NCBI GenBank assembly: GCA_019828545.1
Contig: JACVRA010000153.1
Coordinates: forward strand, 338,268-402,267
DNA length: 64,000 nt
Source: Paracamarosporium sp. OC-R06-R3
Taxonomy: Eukaryota > Ascomycota > Dothideomycetes > Pleosporales > Didymosphaeriaceae
Direction: 5' to 3'
Position numbers and translations under genes: made by a program. Numbering within the stretch: position 1 is the first letter of the stretch; every line of letters begins with the position of its first letter. The notes under the pieces were generated by a model that saw nothing but the letters and a program-made list of their open reading frames with translations, ran no database searches and was not told the DNA's origin. Of this stretch, positions 1-13,705 are shown piece after piece.

Positions 1-887
1 GCGAAGGTATGCCGGAGTGTGGGCTTGTAGGTGTTGACCACATTCCGCGTTGTTTCTCGAGGTGAAAATAATCATCGAAGTCTCCGTGTTGTCGAGCGAA
101 CTTGTCTGTGCTCTCTGTCCCCCCAGCTAGCTCGTATCGGTCGTTTGCTAGCGGCGGAGGGCTCCTAGCTGACGAGCGCGAGTAGCTCAGGGAGTGCGTC
201 CAGGAGTTTGTATCGAGCGAGTGCGTTGCGAAAGAGAATGCACTGCCTTGCGAGTCAAGATCGTCGTAGCGAGAGCGCTTGCGGGTCGCGTGGTCGGCGT
301 CGGTCACCTGAAGACCGGAGGTTTCAGAACAGACGGGCGGGAATCGGGGCGCCGCTTCGTACAAGTGGGTGCGCGAGCCGCAACGCTGGAGCGACGGTGG
401 GGTGAAGAAGCCAGGCATGTTTCTCCGCTGTCGAGGTGCTATTGCCCTGCGACTTGACTCGAAGGGTTCCTTGAGCTTGGTCCGCCGCAGGGCAGCGAAC
501 ACCGCACGAGGAGATTTACAGTAAGTCGGAGTAGCGAGCTGCAGGTCGCGAGCGACAAAGATACAGCAGAAGTGAAATCAGAGAAGCATGATAGCGGCAA
601 CGATGAGAGGCTTCTGTTAGCCAAGCGCTGAGAGGCGAGAGGACGTTTGTTTGGGTTGCGCTTGCCCTAGCGACGGAAATGACCAATCACGTGAACTCAA
701 TAATATCACCAAGCGTAAAACTTCCGATAGTGTTCATTGTCCACAATTTGACAACAAAACCAGTGTTCATTGAGCCATATCAAGTGATCCCAGTACCAGC
801 CGAACCTGAAAACCGGGTATCGGTCATACGCCGCCGCAACATAAAGACCAACTCCATGCTATGCTTCCGATCATCATGTTCCCAACA
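1..887. other. Left edge of window and 3' flank of ada2; no gene supported
   Basis: The first 600 or so bases are GC-rich with short overlapping open frames on both strands. None has splice signals, domain-like sequence or a recognisable product. The last 200 bases before 888 are presumably the 3' untranslated region of ada2, which is on the minus strand. The GC-rich part may be promoter or 5' leader of a gene beyond the left edge. Confidence 0.4.
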
Positions 888-2513
888 TTACGCCCGCGCA
901 ATCCATCCACTATGTACGAAAAAATCGAATATCTGCTTCGTCTTCCGCTCGTCAATCTTGGCTATCTCAATCGCGGTCCGTTTCTTGAGCGAGCCGCCCT
1001 GCTTCATCGCTTCGCGGATCAAGTTCTCTTTGATGACAAAATAGGGTTTCGGTAAGATGCGGAGAACTCGGCAAATCTCTTGTTCTTCCGATGTGAGGAG
1101 CTGCAGGTCTGATGCCGCTTCCTTGGCAAACTTCAACGGCACCGAATTTGGTAACGCTTTTGGCACAAATTTCGTTTTTGAGTGCTGCGGTGTCAGCACG
1201 CCGTTGGTGCCGTTGGTCCCATTAGGCTGGTCTGGAGGCGGCGTTGAAAGGCCATTTTTCTGCCGTAAATGTAAAGGCAATTCGGCTGCCGTCAGTGCTG
1301 AGGTGGCTGAAGGTGTCTCGAAAGGAGGCGTAGGCTTGCTTATCCGGTTTGACGCAAGCCGGTCAAATTGGCCCAATGGAGGTCCTCTGGATTGTCGTTG
1401 CTGTTTCTCTTGCTCGTACTTCTCGCCCTGTTTGAGGTCCGTGATCTGGTTGTTCCTCCAGTCTTGAAGTTGGGCTATGGCTTGTCGCAAGCTATGTTCA
1501 TATAGAAGCCCATCACAGAACTTCTCGAAGTCGTCATGCTTCATCATCCTGGCGAAAGGCTTGGCCTTATTGAGAAGATCTCTTTCTTCCTTCGTTCGCT
1601 TTTTATCGGCCGCAGCATTCTTCCGGTATTCCAGGAGCTTGTGTTCGAATATAACCTTTTTCCTTTCGACTCGTGCATCTAACTTGGAATTGTATATCTC
1701 CATGACCGTCATCTTCAATTCCATTTCTGGCTCCAATTCACCTGTCCTGGCGTTGACACCATCGCCAGGGTCGAACTGCATGTGTTGCACAGCTTCTTCA
1801 GCCTCGTTGAAGTACTCGGTCTCAAATTCCAGTCGACCAGGCATGTATCCTTGCACCTCGTGACAAGCTGGTACACTGGCAGTTGGCTTCTGCTTTGGTG
1901 TTGCAGGCGGCGCATTTTGAGCGTCTTCCTTCTTTTTCTCTATCCTCCTCTTTTTGTTGGCTTGAAAAACATCTCGCGGAATCCGGTCGCTGAGTTCGGT
2001 GTTCTCTGGGCTAGCTCTTTCCGGTAGAGGAAACATAGAGCTGTTGATATACGTGCTCACATAGTGGTCCCGTACCTCGTCCTTGCTCCTGAACCCGCCA
2101 ATGTGATCTGCTATATCTGCCCATGACCCTAGACCATACGTTTCTGCTCCTTCTAGTAGAGCAAGTTCTTCGTCTGCGCCCCAGTCTTCGGTGAAGATCG
2201 GTATTGAGTGTTGCTCAATGACTTGATATGAATGTGTTCTAGGGTCGTGGTCGCGGGATGACTTGGCATCAGAGAAGCAGGGCACGCAGAGGTCGTATTC
2301 GTGGCAAACGTCGCTGGCGCAGCGTATACGCACCTACGAGAGTCAACACTATGCTTCTACGTAGCTACCCACGCAAGAAGTGTCTAATGAGGCATTTGCT
2401 GCATGCGCGCGGAGGCTTACCGTCGATGTTATGTCCGACGAGCACACGTCGCACACGTACTTGACACCGCCCTCGGTGCCCCGCGACGCAGTCTTCTTCT
2501 TGATCAGGCCCAT
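888..2513 (-). CDS. ada2: Transcriptional adaptor Ada2 (SAGA/ADA complex subunit)
   Basis: Ada2 bridges the Gcn5 histone acetyltransferase to the rest of the SAGA and ADA coactivator complexes in the nucleus. The gene has two exons, 2513-2421 and 2333-888, with an intron at 2334-2420 (GTAAGC donor, CGTAG acceptor), giving 512 residues. The start at 2513 opens with [16 protein letters not shown], followed by a ZZ zinc finger (CDVCSSDIT..., then [15 protein letters not shown]; residues about 17-66). A SANT/Myb domain follows ([20 protein letters not shown], about 75-130). A central charged region leads to a C-terminal SWIRM domain (about 430-512) ending in GWIARA. Domain order and length are those of full-length fungal Ada2. 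It is divergently arranged with the Sch9-like kinase gene, 689 bases apart. The identification is secure. Confidence 0.96.
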
Positions 2514-3202
2514 GATGGGGGTTTAGCCCCTCGCACGTCGACTAAGCAGTGATGGAGCGGCTGGGGTTGCCGCGCTGGGCAGCCGGCCAGAGCACCACCT
2601 GGAGCGTGGCTGTGTCGGTTTCAACGCGTTTGCAAAGCGGCCCACGGAGGCAGCTCGGACGGCGGGAAGCAGCGCAACGAGCGAGTATGACGTCGCAGAG
2701 CAGGCGTGCTGTGGGAAGCTGGCGATGTAACTCCGTGTCGGGGGTGGCGTCGAGGGCGGGCTGCACGGTCGCGATGGGCCAAGGCAGCACAGATTCGCTA
2801 CAGGCGTCTTGACAAGAGGCCGCGGCGCCGCGGGCACGAGATGCTATCAAACGGCTAGCTGGGACGAAGGACCAGCTGTGTGCCTGTGCGTACGCTGAGG
2901 GAGAGCAGACAGCCGCTGCTTGGCGCGAGCCTGAGACGCTGAGACGCTGGAGATTGATCCCCACTGCCCACCCCCAAACACATTGAAGGACCACATTCTT
3001 CGAAAGGAGTCGCCCTTCGCCACTGCACGCACGCTCATAAACCTCGGTGGCCGCGGGCGCTGCTGCACTTCATCTCTGCCTCTCATCACGCACACGGCAA
3101 CCACCCACCCCCCTCCTTCGTGCCTGCCGCGGCCCTCGTTTCCAAGCTTCCTCTTCTCTCACACCCGCACTCTTGGAGCGACCCAACTCCGCCGCCGCAA
3201 CC
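2514..3202. promoter_or_regulatory. Divergent intergenic region between ada2 and sch9
   Basis: These 689 bases separate two divergent start codons and must hold both promoters. The half next to sch9 is C/T-rich (for example around 3100-3200), typical of fungal core promoters and 5' leaders. I see no TATA box and no conserved short ORF. Confidence 0.55.
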
Positions 3203-5331
3203 ATGAGTTGGAAACTGACCAAGAGTGCGTATGGCCGCTCGTCTCTTGCACCTCTTCTCTGACACCGCGCAGAACTCAAGGAGACCCACCTTGCACCGCT
3301 TGCCAACACCTTTAGTCGCTCGTCCTCTACATCCACGATAGTCGGCGGTGAGCAGACGCCCAAGGCCACAAGCAGCACCGCCCTCTCCGACTCAAAAGAC
3401 CCCAATGGCATCGGTGTGTAGCGTTGCCCCTTAGAGTCGTGGCCCTTCTGACAAAGTCCAGCGGCATCCGAAGCCAACGCTGCCCCTCCTCCACCGCCCC
3501 TCCGCCCCGGCATTCTAATTGTGACCCTCCATGAAGGCAAAGGCTTTTCGCTCCCACCGGGCGCCGAGCAACACTTCCAAGGTGGCCACCACCAGGGCTC
3601 GCTATCGCAAGGAGGCGGCTTCTCTGTAGCGGGATCTATGCGACCCGGCTCGTCATCACGAAACCAGGTCGCTGGCTCGTACTCGAACCGACCGCAGTCC
3701 GCTGCTGGCAGCATCAACGCGGTTCCCACTATCCATGGGCGCTATTCATCCAAATACCTACCTTACGCACTTGTCGATTTCGATAAGCAGCAAGTGTTCA
3801 TCAATGCGGTCTCAGGAACCCCTGAGAACCCGCTATGGGCTGGAGGGAACACGCAGTACAAGTTTGATGTTTCTCGCACCACGGACATTAGTGTGTCACT
3901 GTACGTTCGCAACCCTTCCGCACCGCCGAATGCAGGCCGAACAGACGATATCTTCATTGGAAAGTGCAATATCCGTCCGAGGTTCGAAGAGTCACAGGTT
4001 GCCGATGCGAATGCAAAGAAGGAGACTGGTCAGGGCCAGATTGGTGCCGAGTGGCTGGAACTTCAATACGGCTCTGGGTCCATGAAAGTTGGCGTGAACT
4101 TTGTGGAGACCCAAAAAGACAAGCTCTCTATCGATGACTTCGAACTTCTTAAGGTTGTCGGCAAAGGCAGCTTCGGCAAGGTCATGCAGGTCATGTACGT
4201 ATCACATTCATTAAGTTTTGGCGTATATGCTCACAACCCGCAGGAAGAAGGATACGCACCGTATCTATGCCCTCAAAACCATCCGCAAGGCTCACATTAT
4301 CTCCCGTTCGGAAGTTGCCCACACCTTAGCAGAGCGTTCCGTCCTTGCCCAGATCAACAACCCGTTCATCGTGCCACTCAAGTTCTCCTTCCAATCCCCT
4401 GAGAAGCTGTACTTCGTCCTTGCGTTTGTGAACGGCGGCGAGCTTTTCCACCACTTGCAGAAGGAACAGCGTTTCGACATTAATCGTGCTCGATTCTACG
4501 CAGCAGAACTTCTGTGCGCCTTGGAATGCCTACATGGTTTTAATGTCATCTATCGTGACTTGAAACCCGAGAATATTCTTCTCGACTACACGGGACATAT
4601 TGCTTTGTGTGACTTCGGTCTCTGCAAACTAGATATGAAAGACGAAGACCGAACCAACAGTAAGCACGGCCCACCCAAATTCTACGACTTCACTGACATT
4701 GTTAAAGCATTCTGCGGCACTCCAGAATATCTCGCTCCCGAACTACTCACGGGAGCAGGTTACACCAAGACTGTCGACTGGTGGACGCTTGGTGTTCTTC
4801 TATACGAGATGTTGACAGGTCTTCCGCCGTTCTACGACGAGAACACAAACGACATGTACCGAAAGATTCTTACAGAGCCTCTACATTTCCCCGGGCCCGA
4901 GATTGTGCCACCGGCCGCGCGAGATCTTCTAACGCGTCTCCTGGACCGTAACGCTGAAAAGCGTCTTGGAGCGAAGGGCGCCGCGGAGATCAAAGCACAC
5001 TATTTCTTCCATAGCATAGATTGGCGGAAGCTGTTGGAGAGAAAGTACGAGCCTAGCTTCAAGCCCAATGTGGTACGTCAGCCCAGCACAGGAGAGACCG
5101 CCAACTCAAAAATCACCTGCTAACATTGTATAGGCTGATGCGAAGGACACGGACAATTTTGATTCTGAATTCACGCGCGAGGCCCCGACCGATTCATATG
5201 TGGATGGACCTCTGCTCTCACAGACAATGCAGCAGCAGTTTGCCGGTTGGTCTTACAACCGTCCAGTTGCCGGTCTTGGCGATGCAGGTGGCTCGGTCAA
5301 AGATCCCTCATTTGAGGATGCGGCGCGGTAG
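3203..5331 (+). CDS. sch9: Sch9-like AGC serine/threonine protein kinase with C2 domain
   Basis: This is a fungal orthologue of Sch9, a TORC1-responsive AGC kinase controlling growth, nutrient signalling and stress tolerance. Six exons are inferred: 3203-3224, 3273-3413, 3462-4194, 4244-4659, 4708-5072 and 5134-5331, summing to 624 residues. The start reads MSWKLTKK. A C2-like region (about residues 70-280) precedes the kinase domain. Visible motifs are the Gly-rich loop GKGSFGKV, the ATP lysine (K310, YALKTI), YRDLKPEN (D404), DFG (422-424) and the activation loop TFCGTPEY with T438 as the expected PDK1 site. The C-terminal hydrophobic motif is FAGWSY (595-600). Intron 4660-4707 lies inside the activation-loop codons and is 48 bases with no stop, so it is easily missed. 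Unspliced, it would separate N437 from T438. Confidence 0.95.
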
Positions 5332-6027
5332 ATGGCTCTGGTGGAGGATTTGTGTACGTTCGACACGAAGTGATTTAGACATGAGAGTTTCTGGTTGTTG
5401 GCCTCTCGCAGTACGCATAAACGACTCTTTGCGAGGGCGGTCCAGCCCACTGTGGTCCTGGACCTCGCTTTGTAAAGACCCGAGCGAATGCTAGCCGCGG
5501 TACCGTTCGAGACTGGTCATGCGTGGGGAGGCGTGGGACGGCACCATAAATCAGGTGGTGCATCAGGCAACACTTGCACGAAACACACGCCGGAATGGCA
5601 TTTCAAAACGATTTTCACATTTTGCAAGACCCGTGGCATGCATTACCAAGTCTTTCGCAGTATACGGGATGCTTAGTGACCGCTTTATATTGCTTGCGTG
5701 AGATGCCATCTTCCCGTTCCAGAACTGACGCCATGAGCTTGATCCCTGCACCAGCCCCTCCTTGTGACGTCCGGCCCATTCCAACCCCCACTGACATCCG
5801 GCCGGCGACTGCTCTTTCTTTTACATACACCTGACCGCAGCATTGCAAACTCCCAACCACTTTCCCCACTCTGACTGACTCTCAGATTATAGCTGTAAGT
5901 TGCTCAATTGCTGGTTTGATTGCCAGCTTCGCACCCATTGACCTCATTGTGGATTTGTTGGGCGTCGCTAACAGCAACCCCGCCAGCACTGTACTACCAC
6001 CACCACAACAAGACTTGAAACCGCACA
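5332..6027 (+). promoter_or_regulatory. sch9 3' flank and glucose-6-phosphate isomerase promoter/leader
   Basis: The first part is the 3' flank of the kinase gene. From about 5740 the sequence becomes C/T-rich, as is common in promoters of highly expressed glycolytic genes. It ends in a leader that appears to contain an intron (separate entry). Confidence 0.5.
5895..5986 (+). other. Predicted 5'-UTR intron of glucose-6-phosphate isomerase
   Basis: A consensus donor (GTAAGT at 5895) is followed by a CGCTAAC branch site and a GCCAG acceptor ending at 5986, 41 bases before the start codon. The spacing from branch site to acceptor is right. Inferred from splice signals alone. Confidence 0.55.
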
Positions 6028-7842
<1,815 letters not shown>

Positions 7843-8208
7843 GCAAGAATCAATGCGGCACTTGAAGCGAATGACAATCTGGTAACGATTATGACGAACA
7901 AGCGATTCAGAAAAAATTAGGACGAGCATCTGGTAGTATTCATAGAAGGGGGCAAATTCTAGCGAGCAATTTGATATCATAGAGGGACTGCTTTAGCTTA
8001 TTAAGTGTGACATGTGTATGTTCGAGGGTTTCAACAACGGTTGCGGAGTTAGCACGGAAGTCTTAGGGCCCGTGCGCTCTGAATTATCTAGACTCCGAAT
8101 TGACAGATATCATGTTCAGCACTGCGCAGCTCCCCGTTTGGTCACTCCAGGCTTGTGTGGCATGTCATTGACTTGTATATTTCTTTGATTTGGTACTTTG
8201 TACATAAA
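7843..8208. other. Intergenic region; no gene
   Basis: AT-rich 3' flank of the isomerase gene followed by the promoter of the next plus-strand gene. No element recognised. An in-frame upstream ATG at 8155 exists for the next gene, but 8209 gives the better signal peptide. Confidence 0.5.
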
Positions 8209-9227
8209 ATGTCGCGTGCTATACCCTCTTTGTGGCTCACTATCCTCGCCCTGTACTCTTTTTGGATATCGTTGGCGCACGCGGTGTCCGGGCAGGAACC
8301 TTTGAAGGGTGCTACAGAGAGCAGAGGGTACAATCTTGGAGAACCAATCCCAGTCAGTTGTTTGAACAGGACAGTGTATGTTTGCGAAAACACCTGTGAA
8401 AGAGGGGTGCAGCACGACAGAAAGCATGAATGAGCAGCTAACGTCCCACCAGCGAAACAGGCGAACACATCACCGACGCGTCCGGCCAACTTCAATACAT
8501 CCCCTTTCCCACATGCAACGAAACTGGGCGGCCCCTCGAGCTCTTCTTCGGCGTCGAACAGTCGCTCAATTGTACCCTCGATTACATCTCCGACCCCTTT
8601 TTCCACCTCCTCGAATTCTACATCCATAACGATGCACCGCTGAGTTGTCGTATCCCGAGCAAACCGCTACCACCGTCCGTTCTCGAGCAAGACTACAGAA
8701 GTGCGGATGAGAGCACGCAGGAGGGGGCCTTGGGCAGTCAGAGTAGTCTATATACGCCGCTTATCGTTGCGTTGAGTGGGACATTGCAATTGAGCCACCT
8801 CCACGTGGGCAACGATTTGAATCTTTTGGTGCATGCGAAGCCGAAGAGCGAGGAAGTGGGGACGATTGACGCGGCGACGGCATACAGCATTGCGAGCCAT
8901 ACTCGAAACGCGAGGGTCACCATTGGGGATAGCTTGAGTTTACATTTCTCAGTCCGGTGGTACCCGAGTACGACGTTGCCGCCTGGGTGGAGTGGATATG
9001 GTGGGCATTTGTATAAGTCGACTTTCCTGTATTGCATACTGAGTGCGGGGGCGAGTGCGGCGATTTGCGTTGCGTATTTCAGAGGTGTGGAGCTACCGAG
9101 GAGGCTGAAGCGATATGCGACGGATAGGGTTGGGAGGGGTGGAGGATATGGGCTGCCGGTTGCGAATGGGAGGAGTAACGGATATGGAGGGTATGGATAC
9201 GGGATTGGAACTGGGAAAAAGGACTAG
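8209..9227 (+). CDS. Conserved fungal secretory-pathway membrane protein of unknown function
   Basis: Two exons (8209-8375, 8453-9227) join as ...NRTVETGEHIT... and give 313 residues. The N-terminus MSRAIPSLWLTILALYSFW... is a signal peptide. The lumenal part has Cys residues (SCLNRT, PTCNET, LNCTL, LSCRI) and N-glycosylation sequons (NRT, NET, NCT). It ends with a single membrane span at about residues 245-265 and a basic tail rich in Gly and Tyr (GGYGLPVANGR, GYGGYGYG). A type I ER or secretory membrane topology follows. I believe orthologues occur widely in filamentous ascomycetes, but I know no assigned function. The start at 8209 was chosen over 8155 because it places the hydrophobic core directly after the Met. 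Intron 8376-8452 has a GCTAAC branch site. Confidence 0.8.
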
Positions 9228-9505
9228 GGGAGAGGAGAAGAACGGCCATATCTGGTATCGTACACACGTATGCTTGGACGTAGAATCGCAATATCGGTTC
9301 AAAAATGGGGAACGCACGAAGAAAACGGATGATATATAGGGTGAATTTTGTACAATTGAGGTTTCCACCTTTCTATATGCCAAACAATGATCTACACCAG
9401 ATACATCAATTATTGTACAGAATATGTACGCCGACCCTGCATCTACAATCACAGGACTCGACCGTACAAAATAGCTCCTTTTTCAATGGTATCATGCCCT
9501 GTTGA

Positions 9506-10267
9506 TTACCATCCTTTCCGCGTCAACTCACTCACACGGGCCGTCACATCCCGGAAGCCCTTCTTGAACCTCGCCCTCCACCGCTCACTCTTTAGCCTCT
9601 TCCTCTTCAACCCGGGACGCTCGTGGAACCTCTGCTTCATGAAGTCCGCCCGCACCTTGTTTCTCGCCATCAAGCTCCCAAGCATGTTGATACCTCGCAC
9701 CAAGTCGCGACCCGTTTCCGGCTTCAAGTCGACGGTGCGACCATACGCAGGGTTCAACCGCGGATAGTTCTGTTTCTCCGGCTCGGCCGATGTGACAGCG
9801 GAGGGCTGATTCGGCAGATTAATGGGGAGACCATCCATGCTCATGCTCTCGAAATCAAGGCCGCGCCTCTGGTACGCCTGGCCTGGCCTGGCATTGCTGA
9901 AGTTGCTGCCGAACACATTGCGGGCTCTTTCGGCTGCTTGCTCTTTGGATGCGGGTGTGTACGGCGACTGCGATCGACGAGAGAAGGCCGGCATAGAGCT
10001 AAACAGACTGTCGATGGCCTCGCTGGTCTGCTTGGCGCTCGTTGGTTCCTGGGTCTGGGGAGAGGAATTGGACTTCGAGGGCTTGTAGGTTTCGCTTGCG
10101 CGGTCGTCTTTACGCTGTGGTTGTGCGGCTTGGTTGGTGTTCGAGTTTGATATCGTGCGATGTGTGCTCCATGCCGGTGCCGCAGCTCGTCGAAAGTTGT
10201 GAGCGAGGGAGATGCGCGATAGTGAAGTCGGTCGGAGCAGGAGCTCGCCGAGCGAGCGGGAGCCCAT
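9506..10267 (-). CDS. mrp21: Mitochondrial small-subunit ribosomal protein bS21m (Mrp21-like)
   Basis: This is a component of the mitochondrial small ribosomal subunit. It is a single exon of 253 residues. The N-terminal half is a basic, Ser/Thr-rich presequence-like region without acidic clusters (MGSRSLGELLLRPTSLSRI...), as expected for matrix import, followed by a low-complexity linker. The C-terminal 80 residues carry the bS21 fold: GRDLVRGINMLGSLMARNKV, then FMKQRFHERPGLKRKRLKSE and RARFKKGFRDV. Fungal bS21m proteins typically have this long N-terminal extension. It is divergent from the RBM25-like gene, with 298 bases between the starts. Confidence 0.9.
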   Translation of the reverse strand: MGSRSLGELLLRPTSLSRISLAHNFRRAAAPAWSTHRTISNSNTNQAAQPQRKDDRASETYKPSKSNSSPQTQEPTSAKQTSEAIDSLFSSMPAFSRRSQSPYTPASKEQAAERARNVFGSNFSNARPGQAYQRRGLDFESMSMDGLPINLPNQPSAVTSAEPEKQNYPRLNPAYGRTVDLKPETGRDLVRGINMLGSLMARNKVRADFMKQRFHERPGLKRKRLKSERWRARFKKGFRDVTARVSELTRKGW

Positions 10268-10565
10268 GGTGGATATCTTCCGGTCTTATGGGCAGTTAGA
10301 CAGGAAAAAATACATAATTCACCCAAGCACGGAAAAGTAAGGGAGACGGATGGTGATGGAGTTGATTCGTCGCGCTTTCCAAATTCGCCGGCTGTTCCTC
10401 GGCAGGGTTGCTCTTGGCAATCGCGCGGGTGGAGCTTGCCGTTTACAGATTTGCTGCCTTCGTACCTTTTCACCCGCTGCGCGCATGCTTGTCCACTCAC
10501 TGATACATTCCTTCGAACAACTCGATTGCACGTCTTGACTATAAGACTGCGCGCGTCAACCCGAA

Positions 10566-12921
10566 ATGTATAACAACTACGGTGGTAGGGTTTTTACCCA
10601 TTGCAGTTGGGTCGCCGTTCACTGTAGTTACAGGTTACAATCGTCCTCCCGGCTATGGAGCACCTCCAGGCATGGCAGCGCCACCGGGAATGGGTAAGTT
10701 CTTGAATCGCAAGAATGCGATCGCGCTCAAGTAATCATATGCTGAGAATATCGTATAGGCCCTCCTGGCGGTGCCGCAGCACCTCCCGGCGTAGCACCAC
10801 CTGGCGTCCAGTTCAATGGCCCTCCTCAGCTCGGCGGACCGCGCCCGCTGCCTCCTAATTTCCAGCCGCCCGCCGGCATGCCGAACATCAACTTCAGCGC
10901 ACCTGTCATCCGCCTAGGAACCTCTGGGTCGCAACGCGGCAGCAACCTGGATGGCCTTGCTGGCCGGCGCGATGGCGGAACTCCTCTTGCGCGACGCGGG
11001 CTGGGAATGGACGATCGAGATTCCAGACGCGACGACGCGAGACCTTTACATCCTCCTACACGCGAAGAGATTGCGCGCACAATCTTCGTTGGCAACATTC
11101 CGGCTGCCCTCGGCGACGCGGGTATCGAAAGGATCTTGGAAACGGCAGGCACTTTCACGAGGTTCACGCGCGCAAAGGATGCGAATGACAAGATACAAAC
11201 ATTTGGCTTTGCCGAATACGGCGATGCACAGAGCTTGCGAACAGCTACGGAGCTCTTCAAAGATATCCAAGTTCCAACGAAGCGACAAGTACCTGGTGAA
11301 AAGAAGGATCGAGAGGAGGTCGAAAAAACCAAGTTGCAGATCGTGATCGACGACGCATCGGTCAAGTACGCTGAGGATTGGACGAAGAACGAAGACGAAG
11401 AGCAGATGCAATTCCGCCTGGACACCGCTAAAGAGGCCTTGGATTCTGTCATTGCGTCGCTGTTCAACCCGCCGGATGTTCCGCAAACAGATCTTGCTGG
11501 GGACACGATGATGATGGATGCACACGGACAGAACGAAGACAATCCTGATATCGTTCAAATCGACATCACGGCTAGTGGGGAAGATGATCTCTCAGACATT
11601 CCAGCTGAGATGCGCGAGACAGTGGCAGCTGAAATTGCCGCCTTCCGTGATCGCTCGAACCAGCGTGATCTAGAGCGGCTACGCAAAGAAGAGGAAGTCG
11701 CAAACGAATCACGTGGTGGGGTTGCTGGAGGTGCCAACGGCGTCCCTGTTGGGCCACGTGCTGATAGAGGTGTTCAGGGCGCCCCTAGTGGGCCAAAGGG
11801 CTCACAATTTCCCCGGGATTATCAGGGCAATGTGAAGTTTGTCAATGGCGAAGCAATGATCAACGGCAGCTTCATCAATCGTGAAGATGACGATGATAGC
11901 GCGAGTGACTCCGAGCTTGAAGAGCGGCGCAAGAAGAAGCGCAATGCGGAGCTGGATACCGCCTATGAAAGGGAGCTCAGTCGTTGGCTCAAGCAAGAAG
12001 GCCGCAGTGTTTCGTCACTTGAGCGGACACACAATGCTATGAAAAACAAGGAAGCTGAAGAGCAAAAGGCTCGGGAAGCTGCTGCAGCCTATCTTAAGAA
12101 TTTTGACGATGATGAGGAAGAGGCACGCAGAAGTCACATTTACTACCGCGATCATGGTGCGTACATGCGAGAACGACAAAGGTTCCGTGAACGGGAAGAG
12201 AGGGAAGATGCCATCGATAGAGAGCAAGAGGAGGGTGAAATGGCTACGAGGCAGAAACAGAAAGCCGATGCACGCGACCAGGCCGATGCCTTCCTCAATG
12301 AACAGGCGGAGGAGATGCTTCGCGCCCAGACAACTCGTGAGCCAGAGAGAGGTTTCAAGATTTCTCTCGGTGCGGCAGCAAAGAAGCTCGACCAGAAGTC
12401 CGCTCACCGTCGTACTGCTGCCGATGTCGAGAACTTGCTCGAAGACGAGGAGACCGGCGATCCAGCCGACACCAAGAAGCGAACCCTTATCCCCATCAAT
12501 TTTGACGCAGCAGTCCGTGCCAATCTCACTCAAGAAGAAGTCGAGGACGCGCAAAAACAGCTCGCTCGCGATATTCCGGCCGACAAAGATGGCCTTTGGA
12601 AATGGCCTCTTTCTTGGGAGCATCTACCTGACAAGAACATCGACGAGGATATCAAGAAGTGGGCTGCGAACAAGGTGCTTGACTTGCTTGGTGTTCAGGA
12701 AGACATGATTGTGGATACCATTGTGGACCACCTGAGGAGTCATGGTAGTGCCGAGGCTTTAGTGGATAACCTCGAGCCGGTCAGTATACCTGCTCTCTAT
12801 GAAAGTGACATTCTTCTAACTGTTCGTGCAGGTCCTCGAAGACGAAGCCGAAAGCCTGGTCAAGAGGCTCTGGCGTATGGTGATCTACTACAGCGAGACG
12901 GAGAAGAGGGGTATCAAATAA
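10566..12921 (+). CDS. RBM25/Snu71-like pre-mRNA splicing protein (RRM and PWI domains)
   Basis: Likely a U1 snRNP-associated splicing factor of the RBM25/Snu71 type, nuclear. Four exons: 10566-10584 (19 bases), 10634-10693, 10759-12779 and 12832-12921; total 729 residues. The tiny first exon reads MYNNYGG and leads into a Pro/Gly-rich tail (RPPGYGAPPGMAAPPGMGPP). An RRM starts near residue 134 (TIFVGNIP...), followed by a long charged Arg/Glu-rich coiled region. The C-terminal PWI domain (about 630-729) includes KDGLWKWPLSWEHLP and the segment KKWAANKVLDLLGVQEDMIV; its last helix is in the final exon (VKRLWRMVIYYSETEKRGIK). The domain order RRM, RE/ER-rich region, PWI is the basis for the family call. 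Intron 12780-12831 is 52 bases. Confidence 0.92.
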
Positions 12922-13505
12922 GCGCTGAGTGCTCCATCTTTGCGTTGCCTAAAGGAGTTGGATTTTTTTTTCACGCCTGCCTAGGTCAATGCCGTATGCA
13001 AGTACAGCGCTCGGACAATGATCTGCGGACTCTTTGTGAGCAGTTTCGCCACATATCCACGTTACGCAGAGGGCCAAGAGCAGTGAGTATGGCGAAAGGG
13101 CGTTCCTCACGGAGATATTGATTGGGCGCAGCTTCTCTGGATCTTCTTTACCGCCATAGTGTATTGTACAGTGTAGCCAGTATTTGGTGGCTTGGAAGGG
13201 GCTTTTGGGCATTAGGTCTGTTCCTTTCTGCGGAAATACACTAACTGTCAGAGTCCTTTTGCGATCCAGACCAAGAATAAGACCAAAACAGATACCCGTG
13301 CATGATGTGGTACGTATGTGTTGAGGTCGTAGTAGTCCTAACTACGTGATTGATCAGTGCCCCGCAACAACCCTCAGTACTACCAAACACATATTGAGTC
13401 AGGCGGACAAGATCTAGACCTAAGGCCAGTGCAGTAGAACAAGCTTTGCGGCTCCAATTGGTAATATGCGTTCCCCGGCTTTCGTAAAAGGCTAGACAGG
13501 CACCC

Positions 13506-13573
13506 CCACCAACTGCGGCATATACTCACGTGCGGAGGCGGGCCTAGAGTAAACTGGAACTATAGCCGCCAAC
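13506..13573 (+). promoter_or_regulatory. Two further CCNCCAA core motifs
   Basis: CCACCAAC at 13506-13513 and CCGCCAAC at 13566-13573 match the shorter CCNCCAA core. With the site at 13697 this makes three within 200 bases. Each alone would be weak evidence. Confidence 0.35.
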
Positions 13574-13696
13574 CGGCCCTTCAGTTGCCGAGCAGTGGGC
13601 ACCTGTTTCCCTCGGAACGCAATTCTCCACCTATCACAAGCATAGCGCGGGGCACTGCTTCTGGACGCGCGGGCTGCGCGGGCGCGTTGAGGGGCA

Positions 13697-13705
13697 ATTG
13701 GAGGA
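13697..13705 (-). promoter_or_regulatory. Perfect match to the galacturonic-acid-responsive element TCCNCCAAT
   Basis: Read on the minus strand this is TCCTCCAAT. It lies 12 bases upstream of the TATATA box and 163 bases before the start codon. TCCNCCAAT / CCNCCAA is the element reported in promoters of galacturonate-induced genes of Aspergillus and Botrytis, bound by GaaR. Binding here is inferred. Confidence 0.5.

Noticed and set aside
10826..11542. Long minus-strand open frame opposite the RBM25-like gene
   Set aside because: A shadow of a GC-rich, well-supported coding exon; no domain or splice evidence of its own. The same applies to the antisense frames opposite Ada2, the isomerase, Nur1 and the chitin synthase.
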